Part shown: positions 51,275-63,692 of the stretch, one piece after another
How positions within the stretch are numbered: position 1 is the stretch's first letter
Layout of the letters: each line of letters starts with the position of its first letter
Translations under genes and position numbers: made by a program
NCBI GenBank assembly: GCA_028829895.1
Contig: CM054181.1
Coordinates: forward strand, 6,062,001 to 6,126,000
Direction: 5' to 3'
From: Sinotaia quadrata
Lineage: Eukaryota; Mollusca; Gastropoda; Architaenioglossa; Viviparidae
DNA length: 64,000 nucleotides
The notes under the pieces: model-generated
Seen by the model: only the letters and a program-made list of their open reading frames with translations
What the model was told of the DNA's origin: nothing
Database searches by the model: none

Positions 51275-52480
51275 GTCAAGAGTTACGTAATGGTAATTTT
51301 GTTCTGGGTCCTCTAGGATATCGCCATGGTAATTTTGTCCTGGATTTGCGATATGCATTACACCATGATAATGTTGTCTTGGGTTTGCGATATGCATTAC
51401 ACCATGATAATGTTGTCTTGGGTTTGCGATATGCATTACACCATGATAATGTTGTCTTGGGTTTGCGATATGCATTACACCACGATAATGTTGTCTTGGG
51501 TTTGCGATATGCATTACACCATGATAATGTTGTCTTGGGTTTGCGATATGCATTACACCATGATAATGTTGTCTTGGGTTTGCGATATGCATTACACCAT
51601 AATAATGTTGTCTTGGGTTTGCGATATGCATTACATCATGATAATGTTGTCTTGGGTTTGTGACATGTGCTACTCAATGGTAATTTTGTCATGAGCCCTC
51701 ATCATGGGCTATGCAATAGTACTTTTGTCTGGGATTTAAGGCCGGGTTACATTTAAGGCCATGATAATTATGTCATGAGTTTTACAGCATAGGTTACGTC
51801 TTAGTAATTTTTCTAGATCTACATTAGAGGTTACGCCATGATTATATTGTCCTGGGTCCTTGTCATGGTTTATGCCATATTAATTTTGTCTTAGGTCCTC
51901 GGGTTACGTCATAGTAATTTTGTCTTAGGTCCTCGGGTTACGTCATAGTAATTTTGTCTTAGTTCATCGGGTTACGTCATAGTAATTTTGTCTTAGGTTC
52001 TTGGGTTACACTACAGTAATTTTGCCCTGGGTCCTCGGGTTATGTCATAGTAATTTTGTCTTAAGTCCTCAGGTTACGCTACAATAATTTTGCCCTGGGT
52101 CCTCGGATTACGTCATAGTAATTTTGCCCTGAGTTCTCAGTTTATGTCATAATAATTTTGCCCTGAGTCATCGGGCTGCACAATAATAATTTTGCTCTGA
52201 GTGCTTGGGTTACGGCTATAATAATTTTGCCTCAAGTCCTCGGGTTATACCATAGCTATTTTGCCCTGAGTCCTCTGGTCACCCCATAATAATTTTGCTC
52301 TGAATCCTTGTGTTACGCTATAATAATTTTGCCTTGAGTCATCAGGTTACACCATAGTAATTTTGCTCTGAATCCTTGTGTTACGCTATAACAATTTTGC
52401 CTTGAGTCCTCAGGTTACATCATAATAATTTTGTCCTGAGCCATTAGGTTATGCCATAATATTTTTGCCCTGGGTTTGAG
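51275..52480. repeat. 1.2-kb minisatellite, 33-39-bp unit, young core and old flank
   Basis: From 51345 to 51660 there are nine almost identical 39-bp copies (gtttgcgatatgcattacac plus catgataatgttgtcttgg). They grade into about 20 diverged copies with cctcgggttacgtcatagta and attttgtcttaggt. The 39-bp period keeps three frames open; these are not genes. Confidence 0.93.
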
Positions 52481-52789
52481 TCTTCTGTCTACATGGAGCC
52501 TATATGTCTGAGTTTTTTTTATACCTAAATGACAATAACCAGAATAAAATAGAATAAACATCAATAATGATACAATTTTTTTGAAAGTGTGCTAAAGTAA
52601 GCATTATTTATTGTTTTATCAGTATGTGCTCATGCTATACATGGACACACTGACAAATGCATGGTAATATAGTAAAAGTGAATGGTGCTCAGTCTCAGAA
52701 AACGTAAGACACAGGTATACATACTTAAATACAAAATTATTGGCAGCAGGAAAAATATGTAGTACAAGAAGAATGCTTTCTTACTGGTG

Positions 52790-52932
52790 TTGCTTTGTGT
52801 CATTTGATATACGTTTAGATTCGAGCTGTGTGTCATTTGATATGAGTTTTTATTCGAGCTGTGTGTCATTCGATATGAGTGTAGATTTGAGCTATGTGTC
52901 ATTCGATATGAGTTTAGATTTGAGCTGTGAAA
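52790..52932. repeat. 33-bp minisatellite, 4 copies
   Basis: Units of gagctgtgtgtcatttgata plus tgagtttagattt. Confidence 0.9.
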
Positions 52933-54104
52933 AATGATCATTATTTAGGTTAGTTCAGAACTGAGAAAAATCCAGCAAATTCTAGGACTGACCGATACCA
53001 GCATGAGGGCTGGAACTCATTGAATGCCACCATATTTTACACAGTTCATTTTCAAAATTTGAAATTAGGAACAAGTCTGCCATTTAACAGCAACCTAACT
53101 GCAACTAGAGACTGAAAGTTAGTACAAATCTGACGTAAATACTGCTCCTATTGTGGAGTGTAGTAAATAATAGCGAAGATTATCAGTATACATTTAAAAT
53201 ATAATTGACATTCAGTCGATAAAGTCCAGAATCTTGAATAAATTACAAATTGCAGGTTAATCCTATCAAAGAATAGAAATGGATCTATTAATTAGAGTTA
53301 AATGTGTACATTTACTGACCTGGATTAAGCACTGCTCGACAGTTTCACTTGCTTTTGGAACAATTCACAATTCACAATTCACAATATGTCTGCACTCAGC
53401 ACGTGTTCCCACCACTGGAAACTCTGACACACTGCTATATTCTCGAATGTCTCCTTATCACTCATTAATGTAGGACATGATTTCAGCAATTCTGGTAACT
53501 TAACTGCACCAGAATTCTCTAGAATGTACCCAGCATACCTTGCTCTGATACATCAATAGTGCATAGCGTACTCCTTTATGCTTACGTGCTTTGTAACACA
53601 CTTTGCAAGTTTCCCGCGCTTTCCTGTTCACTCAAGTCACAACCAGTGAACAAATGAAGGTAGCTAGGAACTTGAAAGTTGAACTTGAGGCTCCACTTGA
53701 GACTCACAGCTCAAGTTTGAACTCACACTCACGGAATGAGAATCAAACCAACAAAAAAAAAAAGAAGGCACTTGATCATAATCAAGCCAATGACTGCCTT
53801 TGTCACTCGAATTCAAAATGATTAGGGTGTAAAATTCTTTACAGCAAGTGAACTTCTTAAATTCAGCCCATTGGCTAGTTTCGTTCTCATAAATCATAAT
53901 CATTGGACAATAGGAAAATGCTCACTCAGTTTCCATTTGATCAGCAAATTTAGAATATTCTTGCCTCAGGCTGTTTACTTCAGACTCACTTTCAAAGTAA
54001 CATCATAAGAAGTGCCCAAGGTGGGGTCACTCTGATAATTTTAGCAACTTATATAACGATTAAATTTAAAAATAGGGAGGGGCAAATTTACTCTGTCACA
54101 CTTG

Positions 54105-54425
54105 TTATTGTGTCTTACTTATATATGTATGACTTATTATTGTCTTATTTTCTGCTATTTATTTCTGTGTCTAACTGTCTGTGATTTATTATTGTGTCTT
54201 ACGTATATGACTTATTATTGTCTTATTTTCTGCTATTTATTACTGTGTCTAACTGTGATTTATTATTGTGTCTAACTGTGATTTATTATTGTGTCTTACG
54301 TATATGACTTATTATTGTCTCATTTTCTGCTATTTATTACTAACTGTGATTTATTATTGTGTCTTGCTGATATGATTTATCATTGTGTCTTACGGTCTGC
54401 GACTTATTGCTAAGTGTTTCACTTT
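54105..54425. repeat. Nested minisatellite, about 20- and 70-bp periods
   Basis: Copies of gtgatttattattgtgtctt and tgtcttattttctgctattt alternate, giving a short unit within a longer one. A 22-bp repeat (gacagtgtatgtgtgttcg-like) follows at about 54555-54650. Confidence 0.8.
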
Positions 54426-56169
54426 GATTGAATTTTATTACTGTATTTATTATGTATGGTAATGTGTAAGTGATTTTATATCGTATGATACTGTATAATT
54501 GGTTAGTTTTGTTAACCGCTTACCTGTTTGTATTACTGAAGATCCATGACATTCGGACAGTGTATGTGTGTTTGGACAGTGTATGCGTGTTCGGACAGTG
54601 TATGTGTGTTGGGATAGTGTATGTGTGTTGGGATAGTGTATGTGTGAAACATTAATTTACACATCGGGGTAAAAAGACGACAGCTATCTTTGAGAATATC
54701 ATTATATTCAACCGGATGGATACTGGATGCGCCCTGTTTCCAACACAAAGTGATCTCAAATTCGTTGCTATGTGTTGCTAGGCAAGCTAACAAGATACTT
54801 TTTAAAATTCACCAGCCACCACTAATGACGGTCTTTGAGAGAACTGTTGTTTAAACGACGAATATTGATCGTACATCTGCTCACATAAAACGATATTGTC
54901 CCGATTTATGGCCTTGTAGCTGAAATGGCGGGTGCTATTTTTATTTGTTCATTTTGTACAATTATAGACATGAGTGTGTTTGTTAGTTAATTATGCTTGA
55001 TTATAGACATGTGTTTGTTAATTATGTATAATTACAGACATGCTTTTGTTAATTGTATATAATTATAGTCTTCCGGTTTTTTTGTAAATTACATATAATT
55101 CATCTCTTGCTTTTGTTTATTTGTTAATTATATATTTGTTTGTTTATTATAAAGAATTTTACACCCTATATATCTATATTAATACATAATTGCTATATAA
55201 ATTGTTAAAATGTCAGAGTAACCCGACCTTGAGCACTCAATACTCGGTATTTTAGTAAGTGTCATAGTTGAGCGATATGCTGGAAACTTAGTGTTGCTCA
55301 CTGGTTGTGTTTTTCAGAGTGGAGTTAGCCTTTCATTATCATTTGTGTATAATTTGAAACTCATGACTTACTGAGGGTAAACTGCTACTGCCAGTAGTGG
55401 TAAGGGCAGGAGCAGTGTATAAGTGTGGAGATACACAACACCCTTTTGATGTATGGTGGCAGAAATGCTGATTACATGAACAATTTCTGGCGCACAGAAG
55501 TTACCAGAAATCGTTACAGTTGATATTCTGCTTTAGGGAACTGACAGGGTGAAAAGGCGCTTAACGCATCAGTAATTTTGATGTGTGTGGAGAAAGACAG
55601 TGCTGACATGGACAAAAGACTTGTGATACTATGGCAAAAGTGCAAAAGGTTTAATTTAGGTTATGTAAAGACTATTATCCTTATCTCCAATAACTCATTT
55701 TCTGCTCTCTTGATAAGATCTATCCTGTGATTGTATTGAATTGCTGAATTGTATTTTTTTTGGTATAAGATTGTAAAACAGAATTTTTTCAAATGTGGTT
55801 TCCTGGAAACATCGATATCAAGTAATTTATTTCATTGAATTTGTCAAATGTATATTTAATTGTTGATTTAATAAATTTATTGACCTTCTTATACATATTA
55901 ATAATCTTATGTTGGAGAAGAAAGTGGGTGAATGGATTCTCGCTAAATATAGATTAAAGACAGATTTGTCTTCTCCTGAAGGAAGAAGTTTTCCACCTAT
56001 GGAATATTGAGTGACAGTAAATGTTATCTTAAAGTTGTGGAAGAGAGAAAACTTTTACAGCGCCTGCAGATCCGTCAAATGTCAGAGTGGAGTGGTGAAT
56101 TATTAAAAATATAAATTAAAATTCTTCCCTTTCCTTTTTCTTGCTTGTTTTATATATATATAGTCTTAT

Positions 56170-56870
56170 GTTTGTTTGTGTATTATATATAATTATTGTC
56201 CGCGGTTTGTTAATTATATATAATTTAGTCTTCCGTTTGTTTATTAATTATGAATAATTATAGTTTTGCGTCTGTTTGATTTTAATTATATATAATTCTT
56301 CCCATTATTTTGTTTCTTTTTTAATTATGTATAATTATAGTCTTGCATTTGTTTGTTTATAATTATCGTCTTGCTTTTGTTTGTTTATTAACTATGAACA
56401 TAATAATATATAATTCTTCTTCTGCGTTTGTTTATTCATTACGTATAATTATAGGCTTGCTTTTCTTTGTTAATTATGTATAATTATAGGCTTGCTTTTC
56501 TTTGTTAATTATGTATAATTATAGGCTTGCTTTTCTTTGTTAATTACGTATAATTATAGGCTTGCTTTTCTTTGTTAATTATGTATAATTATAGGCTTGA
56601 TTTTCTTTGTTAATTACGTATAATTATAGGCTTGATTTTCTTTGTTAATTATGTATAATTCTTCTCTTGCCTTCTCCTGTTTTTGAATAGACTTACTTTT
56701 GTTTATTTGTTAATTAATTATATATAATTCTTCTCTTGCTTTTGTTTGCTAATTATATATAATTATAGTCTTGTTTTTGTTTGCTAATTTTGTATAATTC
56801 TACTCTTGCTTTAGTTTGCTAATTATGTATAATTATAGATTTGCTTTTGAATGTCTGTTGCTGTATTTAT
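56170..56870. repeat. AT-rich 33-36-bp minisatellite
   Basis: About 18 copies of ttaattatgtataattatag plus gcttgcttttctttg; six central copies are nearly exact. A weaker version occurs at about 54960-55140. Confidence 0.88.
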
Positions 56871-57399
56871 TTATTTTGGGAAATATTTTAATGTATCCTA
56901 TTCAAACCTAACGTTTCTTTTTTTAAATTCTTTTTAACAGTGTTCATATATAGATTGATTGCATGAGCACATTTAAGTATTCTTTCTTTATCTGAAGTAT
57001 TTTCAACATTTGGTGAATGTGCTAGTTTGGAGTGTTCATTTTTTTGTTTGTTTGTTTGTTGTAAGGGGAGACTACTCAGTCGTTAATTGTTCAGGCGTAT
57101 CTAGTTGTTCCTTCTTGTGTGAGAAACATATTTTATGAAAATATTACATTTATTTATAAGGTTTAAAGTTATTTAATTGCTGACAGTTATAATGAATGGC
57201 AAATTGAAGTAGGTAATACAACTTCTTTTTTTTAATTTTGTATTTTAAGAAATAAACTTCATTAAACTCAATTTTGGATTTGAGAATGTCAGAATTGCAT
57301 GATATCTTTGTCTATATTTGTATTTAATTTTTAATTTTGTGCGCCACTGACGATCTGTTATGCTTTACAGTACAGGTCACGTGTTAGAAGTCTGTGAAT

Positions 57400-57548
57400 T
57401 GTATTTCCTGATTTGACTCTTTGCAATATCTATCTTTGATTTGACTGATTTGACTCTTTGCAATATCTATCTTTGATTTGACTGATTTGACTATTTGCAA
57501 TATCTATCTTTGATTTGACTGATTTGACTCTTTGCAATATCTATCTTT
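57400..57548. repeat. 37-bp tandem repeat, about 4 copies
   Basis: Units of gatttgactctttgcaatat plus ctatctttgatttgact. Confidence 0.92.
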
Positions 57549-57599
57549 TTAAAATCTACCCTACCTGCTTCACGGAGATGCGATCTTGTTCTTATCAGT

Positions 57600-57761
57600 A
57601 TATTTTCAAATTTTTGATTTTTTTCTTCTTCATTTCCTTCCCACATTTCTTTCTTTTTCTCTTTCTCTAACCTTCTTCACTTTTTTTTTTTTTTACATGT
57701 CTATCTCTCTTTTTCTCTCTTTTATCTCCCGCCCTTTCAACCTTTTCTTTCTTTCTTTTTT

Positions 57762-57807
<46 letters not shown>

Positions 57808-57960
57808 TCCCTCTTTTGCCATGTTCTTTCCCCTCTTTCATCTCTCTCTTTTATCTCTTTTCGCGTGGTAATATATTTTGTCTCTTTTTCTCTTTCATTC
57901 TCCCCCCTCTCCAGTTTCTTTTTTTCTTTTCTCTCTTTCTTTCTACTCTCTCAAGGGCTT
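57600..57960. repeat. Polypyrimidine block with (TTTC)n
   Basis: About 350 nt almost free of purines on the plus strand, with a (TTTC)n core at 57745-57808. Such tracts can form triplex DNA. The Phe/Ser-rich open frame across it is an artefact. Confidence 0.88.
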
Positions 57961-58089
57961 TTTCGTATTCTAATGCATCTGAAAGTGTTCGACGACCTTG
58001 AAAAACATGAGGAACTAAAGGGGGAATGTGCAAGGAAGGCATCTTTTGAAGAAGACAAGACTAAAGCTGTGTTGATAAGCCACCAGTGA
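57956..58089 (+). CDS. Weak candidate: possible terminal exon
   Basis: After the polypyrimidine block and a ctctctcaag that could act as an acceptor, an open frame gives LMHLKVFDDLEKHEELKG, CARKASFEEDKTKAVLISHQ and TGA. Its charged composition differs from the repeat-derived frames around it, but no upstream exon was found and the family is not recognised. It may be chance. Confidence 0.15.
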
Positions 58090-58543
58090 CACGCATCACT
58101 AGAGAAACAAATTGCAGTCGTGGCCGGATGTCAGGATCTGTAGAAAGACGGATATTGCCCCTGATCCACTGACTCACTGACTCGGTGTAACTCTAAGCTT
58201 TACTGGCGTTTTTATCTCCCACTTGTCCGAGTTTCTGGCCACTAGTTCTCCGCCACCTTACCCTATCTTCCCCATCTTGGTGGCGCTTGTTTCTGTCTCT
58301 GATTCTCTCAGACTTTCGAGTGCAAGCTGTTTTCTCCCGCCTTCTATGCAGTCGTCCGTCCGGAAGAGTTTAATCTTACTTAATTTAAATTGTTATCGTA
58401 TACAGTTTTACTTATGGCTGAGAAATATTCTTCATTGAGATTGTGTGATTTCGTCATCACTGTACGACATCAGTTTAATTATGAGGTCATTACTGTACGA
58501 CATCAATATAATTATGATGTCATCGTTTAATTTTAAGGCGTGG

Positions 58544-58544
<1 letters not shown>

Positions 58545-58620
<76 letters not shown>
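58545..58620. repeat. (GA)n microsatellite
   Basis: About 37 GA units without interruption. An (AAAT)n tract follows at about 58777-58828. Confidence 0.97.
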
Positions 58621-58623
<3 letters not shown>

Positions 58624-58929
58624 GAATGGGGAAAAGCTTTCAGAGGTTGAATCACATTACATACAAATCCCCCGAACACTGTGTTTTGAGAAAATAGTGC
58701 AACTAATTATGTTACCATAAATGGAATTGTCACGTCTCAATTACAGATCTTATTTTCAGCTTACACTAATTCCTTAGAAAATAAATAAATAAATAAATAA
58801 ATACTTAAATAAATAAATAAATAAATATTTAAGTGTGTCGTTTGCCGATGAGATGAATCCATTCTCGGTAGGAACGATAACTCTAATTGGAAGTGTTCGC
58901 TCCGGGAACCTACATTGCTGAAAAGCCAG

Positions 58930-59125
58930 CCAGCTGTGACAGTTTGATTGCAGGAACCTCTTGTTTCAGTTCAGTCATTACAATAAATACATGGCATCTA
59001 AAGTCTGATTGCGGGGACCTCTTGTTGTACTTCAGTCATTACAATAAATACGTGATATCTAAAATCTGATTGCGGGGACCTCTTGTTGTACTTCAGTCAT
59101 TACAATAAATACATGATATCTAAAG
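58930..59125. repeat. About 60-bp tandem repeat, 3 copies
   Basis: Units of ctgattgcggggacctcttg and cagtcattacaataaata. Confidence 0.9.
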
Positions 59126-59272
59126 TATGTAGGAAAGTTCGAATATATGCACAATGTATAAAAGCTGTGGAAATGATCTGTTAAATGCTTACTAATTATG
59201 ATGTCTAAATGTTGTCTAGTACTGTGGAAATGATCTGATAATTGCTTTAAAAATTTAATGTCTAAATGATTA

Positions 59273-59525
59273 ATAATTAATCTTTTTACACTTATAGATA
59301 ACAAATACATTATATTTGATACACACACACACTCACACATGTACAAATACACACATAATAATTCATCACTTTTGAACATCAGATATGTATTATAAGCTTT
59401 CGACGCCTTTCAGATATCTGATGTTCAAAAGTGATGAATTATTATGTGTGTATTTGTACATGTGTGAGTGTGTGTGTATCAAATATAATGTATTTGCTAT
59501 CTATAAGTGTAAAAAGATTAATTAT
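59273..59525. repeat. Large near-perfect inverted repeat (hairpin)
   Basis: The left arm (about 59273-59386) and right arm (about 59414-59525) are reverse complements over about 112 bp with very few differences, separated by 27 nt (gtattataagctttcgacgc core). The arms contain aatacattatatttgatac and acatgtacaaatacacac. Confidence 0.92.
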
Positions 59526-59789
59526 GTGTGTGCGTGGAAAATATAACCTATACATGAGGTTTAGGAGTGGAAGATTATTTGCGTATGTAGACAAAATACG
59601 ATATTTGTTATTACTGAATAAAGTATAAAATAAATCATAGTATTTAAAATCAGAAACGCATTTAATTGAACAAACTAAGTGCGACAAGTATTTTGACTGC
59701 AAGAGAAATTACGAGAATATCATCTCCTCGACTATGACAATTTCACTTCTCCATTTCGGACATTGGATTGAAGGGTTAATCTCCTTGTA

Positions 59790-60003
59790 CCCTTCCAGCA
59801 TTAACCCTTAGTATTATAGGTAAATACCTTGTACCCTTCCAGCATTAACCCTTAGTATTATAGGTAAATACCTTGTACCCTTCCAGCATTAACCCTTAGT
59901 ATTATAGGTAAATACCTTGTACCCTTCCAGCATTAACCCGTAGTGTTATAGGTAAATACCTTGTATCCTTCCAGCATTAACCCTTAGTGTTATAGGTAAA
60001 CAC
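59790..60003. repeat. 44-bp minisatellite, 5 copies
   Basis: Units of ccttgtacccttccagcatt plus aacccttagtattataggta. Confidence 0.94.
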
Positions 60004-60231
60004 CAAAGAGTAATACTGAACTGGCATATATTCACATAACTAGCAGCGGGCACCCACATTCAAGGTCCTAGGTCCGACTTATTATTTATTATATTTTAAC
60101 TCCTCCCCGCCCCCGCTACCTCAAACCTCATTCCTCAAAACATTACAAATCACTTACATACTCATACCAATCAAATATAATTTAACAAAGTTGAATATCA
60201 TAGATCAACATTATGCTATGAATAATCTCTG

Positions 60232-60440
60232 AATCATTACTATGACGTTTCAGGGCAAATCATTACTATGACGTTTCAGGGCAAATCATTACTATGACGT
60301 TTCAGGGCAAATCATTACTATGACGTTTCAGGGCAAATCATTGCTATGACGTTTCAGGGCAAATCATTGCTATGACGTTTCAGGGCAAATCATTGCTATG
60401 ACGTTTCAGGGCGAATCATTACTATGACGTTTCAGGGAGA
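60232..60440. repeat. 26-bp minisatellite, 8 copies
   Basis: Exact or near-exact copies of atcattactatgacgtttca gggcaa. Each carries a TGACG half-site. Confidence 0.95.
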
Positions 60441-60861
60441 TCTCTAGACCTGCTGTGTTAAATATTACAAAGCTCTCAAATAGTGGCTCACACATTAATT
60501 GCAAAATCAGTCAATATTATACCACTTGGTGCTTCTACTGAATTAAATAGACATAAGAAGGTTTCTCAAAATCATAAAATATAACACAAGATTTTGCATA
60601 TAATAAAATATATTATTATTTAGCTGAAAAAAACATTAAGATTACAAGTTAAAATCGCAACTCCAAATTTTATTCACAATGGCAGTACCACTCATAAGTG
60701 CTAAAAGTGGGGACTTTCAAAACAAAATACGTACTCTACATTGGAGTAACGCTTCAAAGAGTGTTGAGAAATGAGGAATATTTCTTACAAGTCATAGCTT
60801 CCTATGCTTCCCTAATCCCTCTTGGTCAGTTACAGTTGGCCAGTATCTGGCCATTTGTCAG

Positions 60862-61020
60862 TTATGACGTTTCACTGAATGTGTTCTCCTGACTACAGTC
60901 AGTCTGCGTTCCTCACCGCTATAACTAATGCAATTACCGATATGACGTATCACTGAATGTGTTCTCCTGACTACAGTCAGTCTGCGTTCCTCACCGCTAT
61001 AACTAATGCAATTACCGATA
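60862..61020. repeat. 77-78-bp direct duplication
   Basis: Two copies starting atgacgtttcactgaatgtg and atgacgtatcactgaatgtg. The first is preceded by an open frame of no recognised meaning. Confidence 0.93.
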
Positions 61021-61554
61021 ACAATCCTGTGACGGGCATGCCACTAAGTTAAGATTCATATTAGCATGGCCAAAAGTTCGGCCGATAAAACCGAGGTGTG
61101 ATCCGTTAGTCATAAATTAATAGTTGGGTGTCATGGGATGTGGATACTTAGCCCTCTTTATCCTGCTGCGGGGTCATGGGAGCCATTTGCGTATATTAGC
61201 TCCCAGACATGATTGTCTTCGTCTAGGGTTTAGACAAAGATAGATTTGATTGGCTGGTCTGTTTTTTGTCAAAGTTGTCATAGGGTATCGTCTGTAATTT
61301 GAACGTGTTTGCTTTACATGGGTATGCGAATTTTGAAGGTATGGATTGGATTGAGAATTTGGAAGGTATGGATTGGATTGAGAATTTGGCTTTTAATTCG
61401 ACAGCTTCACATATGATGTCTGCGTGCAAATATTTACGGGTAGATTGTCCAGGGGTGATTAAGGTACAAGACAACTGCTCTAGTTATTATTTCATTTAGT
61501 AGGATTTGCATTCTTTCTGTTATATTGTTGAGACTGGTGAAACTTGGGGAACTG

Positions 61555-61745
61555 GAAGTGCTGCAGCCTGTACCCTGATTAGTTTAAGTGCTGCAGACTT
61601 AACCCTGATTTGTTTAAGTGGCGCTGGTTGTACCATTATTAGTTTAAGTGTTGCAGACTTAACCCTGATTTGTTTAAGTGGCGCTGGTTGTACCCTGATT
61701 AGTTTAAGTGGCGCTGGTTGTACCCTGATTAGTTTAAGTGGAAAT
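61555..61745. repeat. 30-bp minisatellite, about 6 copies
   Basis: Units of gcgctggttgtaccctgatt agtttaagtg alternate with gctgcagacttaaccctgat variants. Because the period is a multiple of three, both strands show Leu/Ser/Gly- or Pro/Ala/Lys-rich open frames that I do not count as genes. Confidence 0.9.
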
Positions 61746-62444
61746 GGTTGCTTTGCCGATAGAGAAATGTCGTGGCTCACTGGCATGGTCTGCACTATCT
61801 GTCCATTCGCCGAATCTGGATGCAAAATGCTCCACCCCGAAGTACTGATTTGAGTCATTACGTGAATACCTCTATATGCTGTTTTGATTTTCTGTTGGAT
61901 GTAAAAATTTCCATTTATCATATTCTTGGAAAGTAAAGAAGTGCTATATTTTTAGTAATTTACTTCGAAGTTATTTACCTAAAGTTTAGGATAATCATGT
62001 TTATCCAGTGGAGATAGTTCAGGACTATCCAGGAGAGATTGCTTAAGATAATCATGGTTATCCAGGGCAGATTTATGGAAGATTATATTTTACTTTTAAT
62101 CACACTAATTTTAAAGCCATTTTGAGTAAACCATTGTTTTCTCATTTCCCCGTACTTTAAAAATAAGTGAGGTTTGTATAAAATAAACAAAAATGACTTC
62201 AATAAAAGAGTATTAAACTTACCATTTACAAATTCTGTTTCCTTGATTTTACTCCACTCCAAATTCTTCTTCCTTCATATACTCTTCATTATTCTAATCG
62301 TCATCATCACGTGACTATAATGAATTTAAATAAAATATTAAATAAAAGATTTATTTTATTACGATCAGTAGCTTATTTTAAAAAAAAACAACTTAAAATC
62401 GAATTCTGCATTTTCACATTAGTATTTGTTGTCTCTAATACTGT

Positions 62445-62785
62445 CTACCGACATCACGAGAGGCTGCACTTACATTTAAGTTGGATATTTGGTCATAGCC
62501 TTCTGACGTCACGAGAGGCTGCACTTACATTTAAGTTGGATATTTGGTCATAGCCTTCTGACGTCACGAGAGGCTGCACTTACATTTAAGTTGGATATTT
62601 GGTCATAGCCTTCTGACGTCACGAGAGGCTGCACTTACATTTAAGTTGGATATTTAGTCATAGCCTTCTGACGTCACGAGAGGCTGCACTTACATTTAAG
62701 TTGGATATTTGGTCATAGCCTTCTGACGTCACGAGAGGCTGCACTTACATTTAAGCTGGATATTTGGTCATAGCCTTCTGACGTA
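62445..62785. repeat. 55-bp minisatellite with perfect CRE sites, 6 copies
   Basis: Units of cttctgacgtcacgagaggc plus tgcacttacatttaagttgg and atatttggtcatagc. Five copies keep TGACGTCA; the first and last copies do not. Confidence 0.95.
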
Positions 62786-63655
62786 CTGTTTATCATACTT
62801 TTCTTTTGCTTAGCTTGTCATTAATTTTTTTGTCAAATTTAAAGCAAACGGTTACATTTATTGGGTGACAACAATAGCATGATTTTTAATTTTATTTTCG
62901 TTTGAAACGCTTTGCACTAATTTTATCATTTTCATTTGTAATGTATTGTCTGTTTAAAATCTTATCAACACATACATGCTGACGCACAATTAAACAATTA
63001 ATAATTTATTTATGTACACAAATAATCAGCATCATTCATCGAGCTTTCATTTGAGAATAAAATGATTTTCAGAAATGATTGCAAAATATTTTAAATTTCA
63101 ACACCTGGATAAATGCCAGTTACAACCACTGTGAAAGTAGGCTAATGACGTCAGTGCAATGGAATTTCTTTGACAAGTCAATCCAGCGAATATCAATCTG
63201 GAGAGGCGGAGAACAACAAGCAACGCAATTACTGAGGTGTCTCCAATCCTCCGACTTGCTTCGACCCGTTCAAAATCTGAACACGCGAATAATTACTGCT
63301 CGCCGGGGATGCAGTTAATCTTTACGATCGGAAATTAACCCGGATAGGAGGCTAAAGATAGGCTGACATCCATTCATTGTGGGCTGTCTACATCCACGGC
63401 GCTTGAACTAACCTCGTTATGAAAGAAAAACAGAACTGGATGGCGTTTGGGGAACTTTGGCCTTTATTGGCCTTTGTCTCTATAAATTTTAGATGATATA
63501 ATTTGTTGTAAAAACAATAAATAAAAAGTTGATAAATAATAAAGAAAAGAAAGCAAAATGTTTCACGTACGTATGTGTTCAACGCAATTATAGAAAGATT
63601 TTTTATAGATTATAGTTTAAAATTCAATAAAATATCTAAATAAAGTTAAATAGAT

Positions 63656-63659
63656 AATG

Positions 63660-63690
<31 letters not shown>

Positions 63691-63692
63691 GA
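63656..63692. repeat. (CTAT)n microsatellite
   Basis: Nine CTAT units in a pyrimidine-rich stretch that continues to about 63890. Confidence 0.93.

Noticed and set aside
51241..51694. Repeat proteins of up to 140 residues
   Set aside because: A 39-bp minisatellite keeps three frames open. The repeats decay on the right into sequence with stops and without codon preference.
57586..57955. Phe/Ser/Leu-rich frame resembling a membrane protein
   Set aside because: It is translation of a polypyrimidine tract, so its hydrophobicity reflects base composition. Only its last part was kept, as a weak candidate exon.
61506..61921. Open frames of 115 and 133 residues with 10-residue repeats
   Set aside because: Derived from a 30-bp tandem repeat; both strands are open for the same trivial reason.
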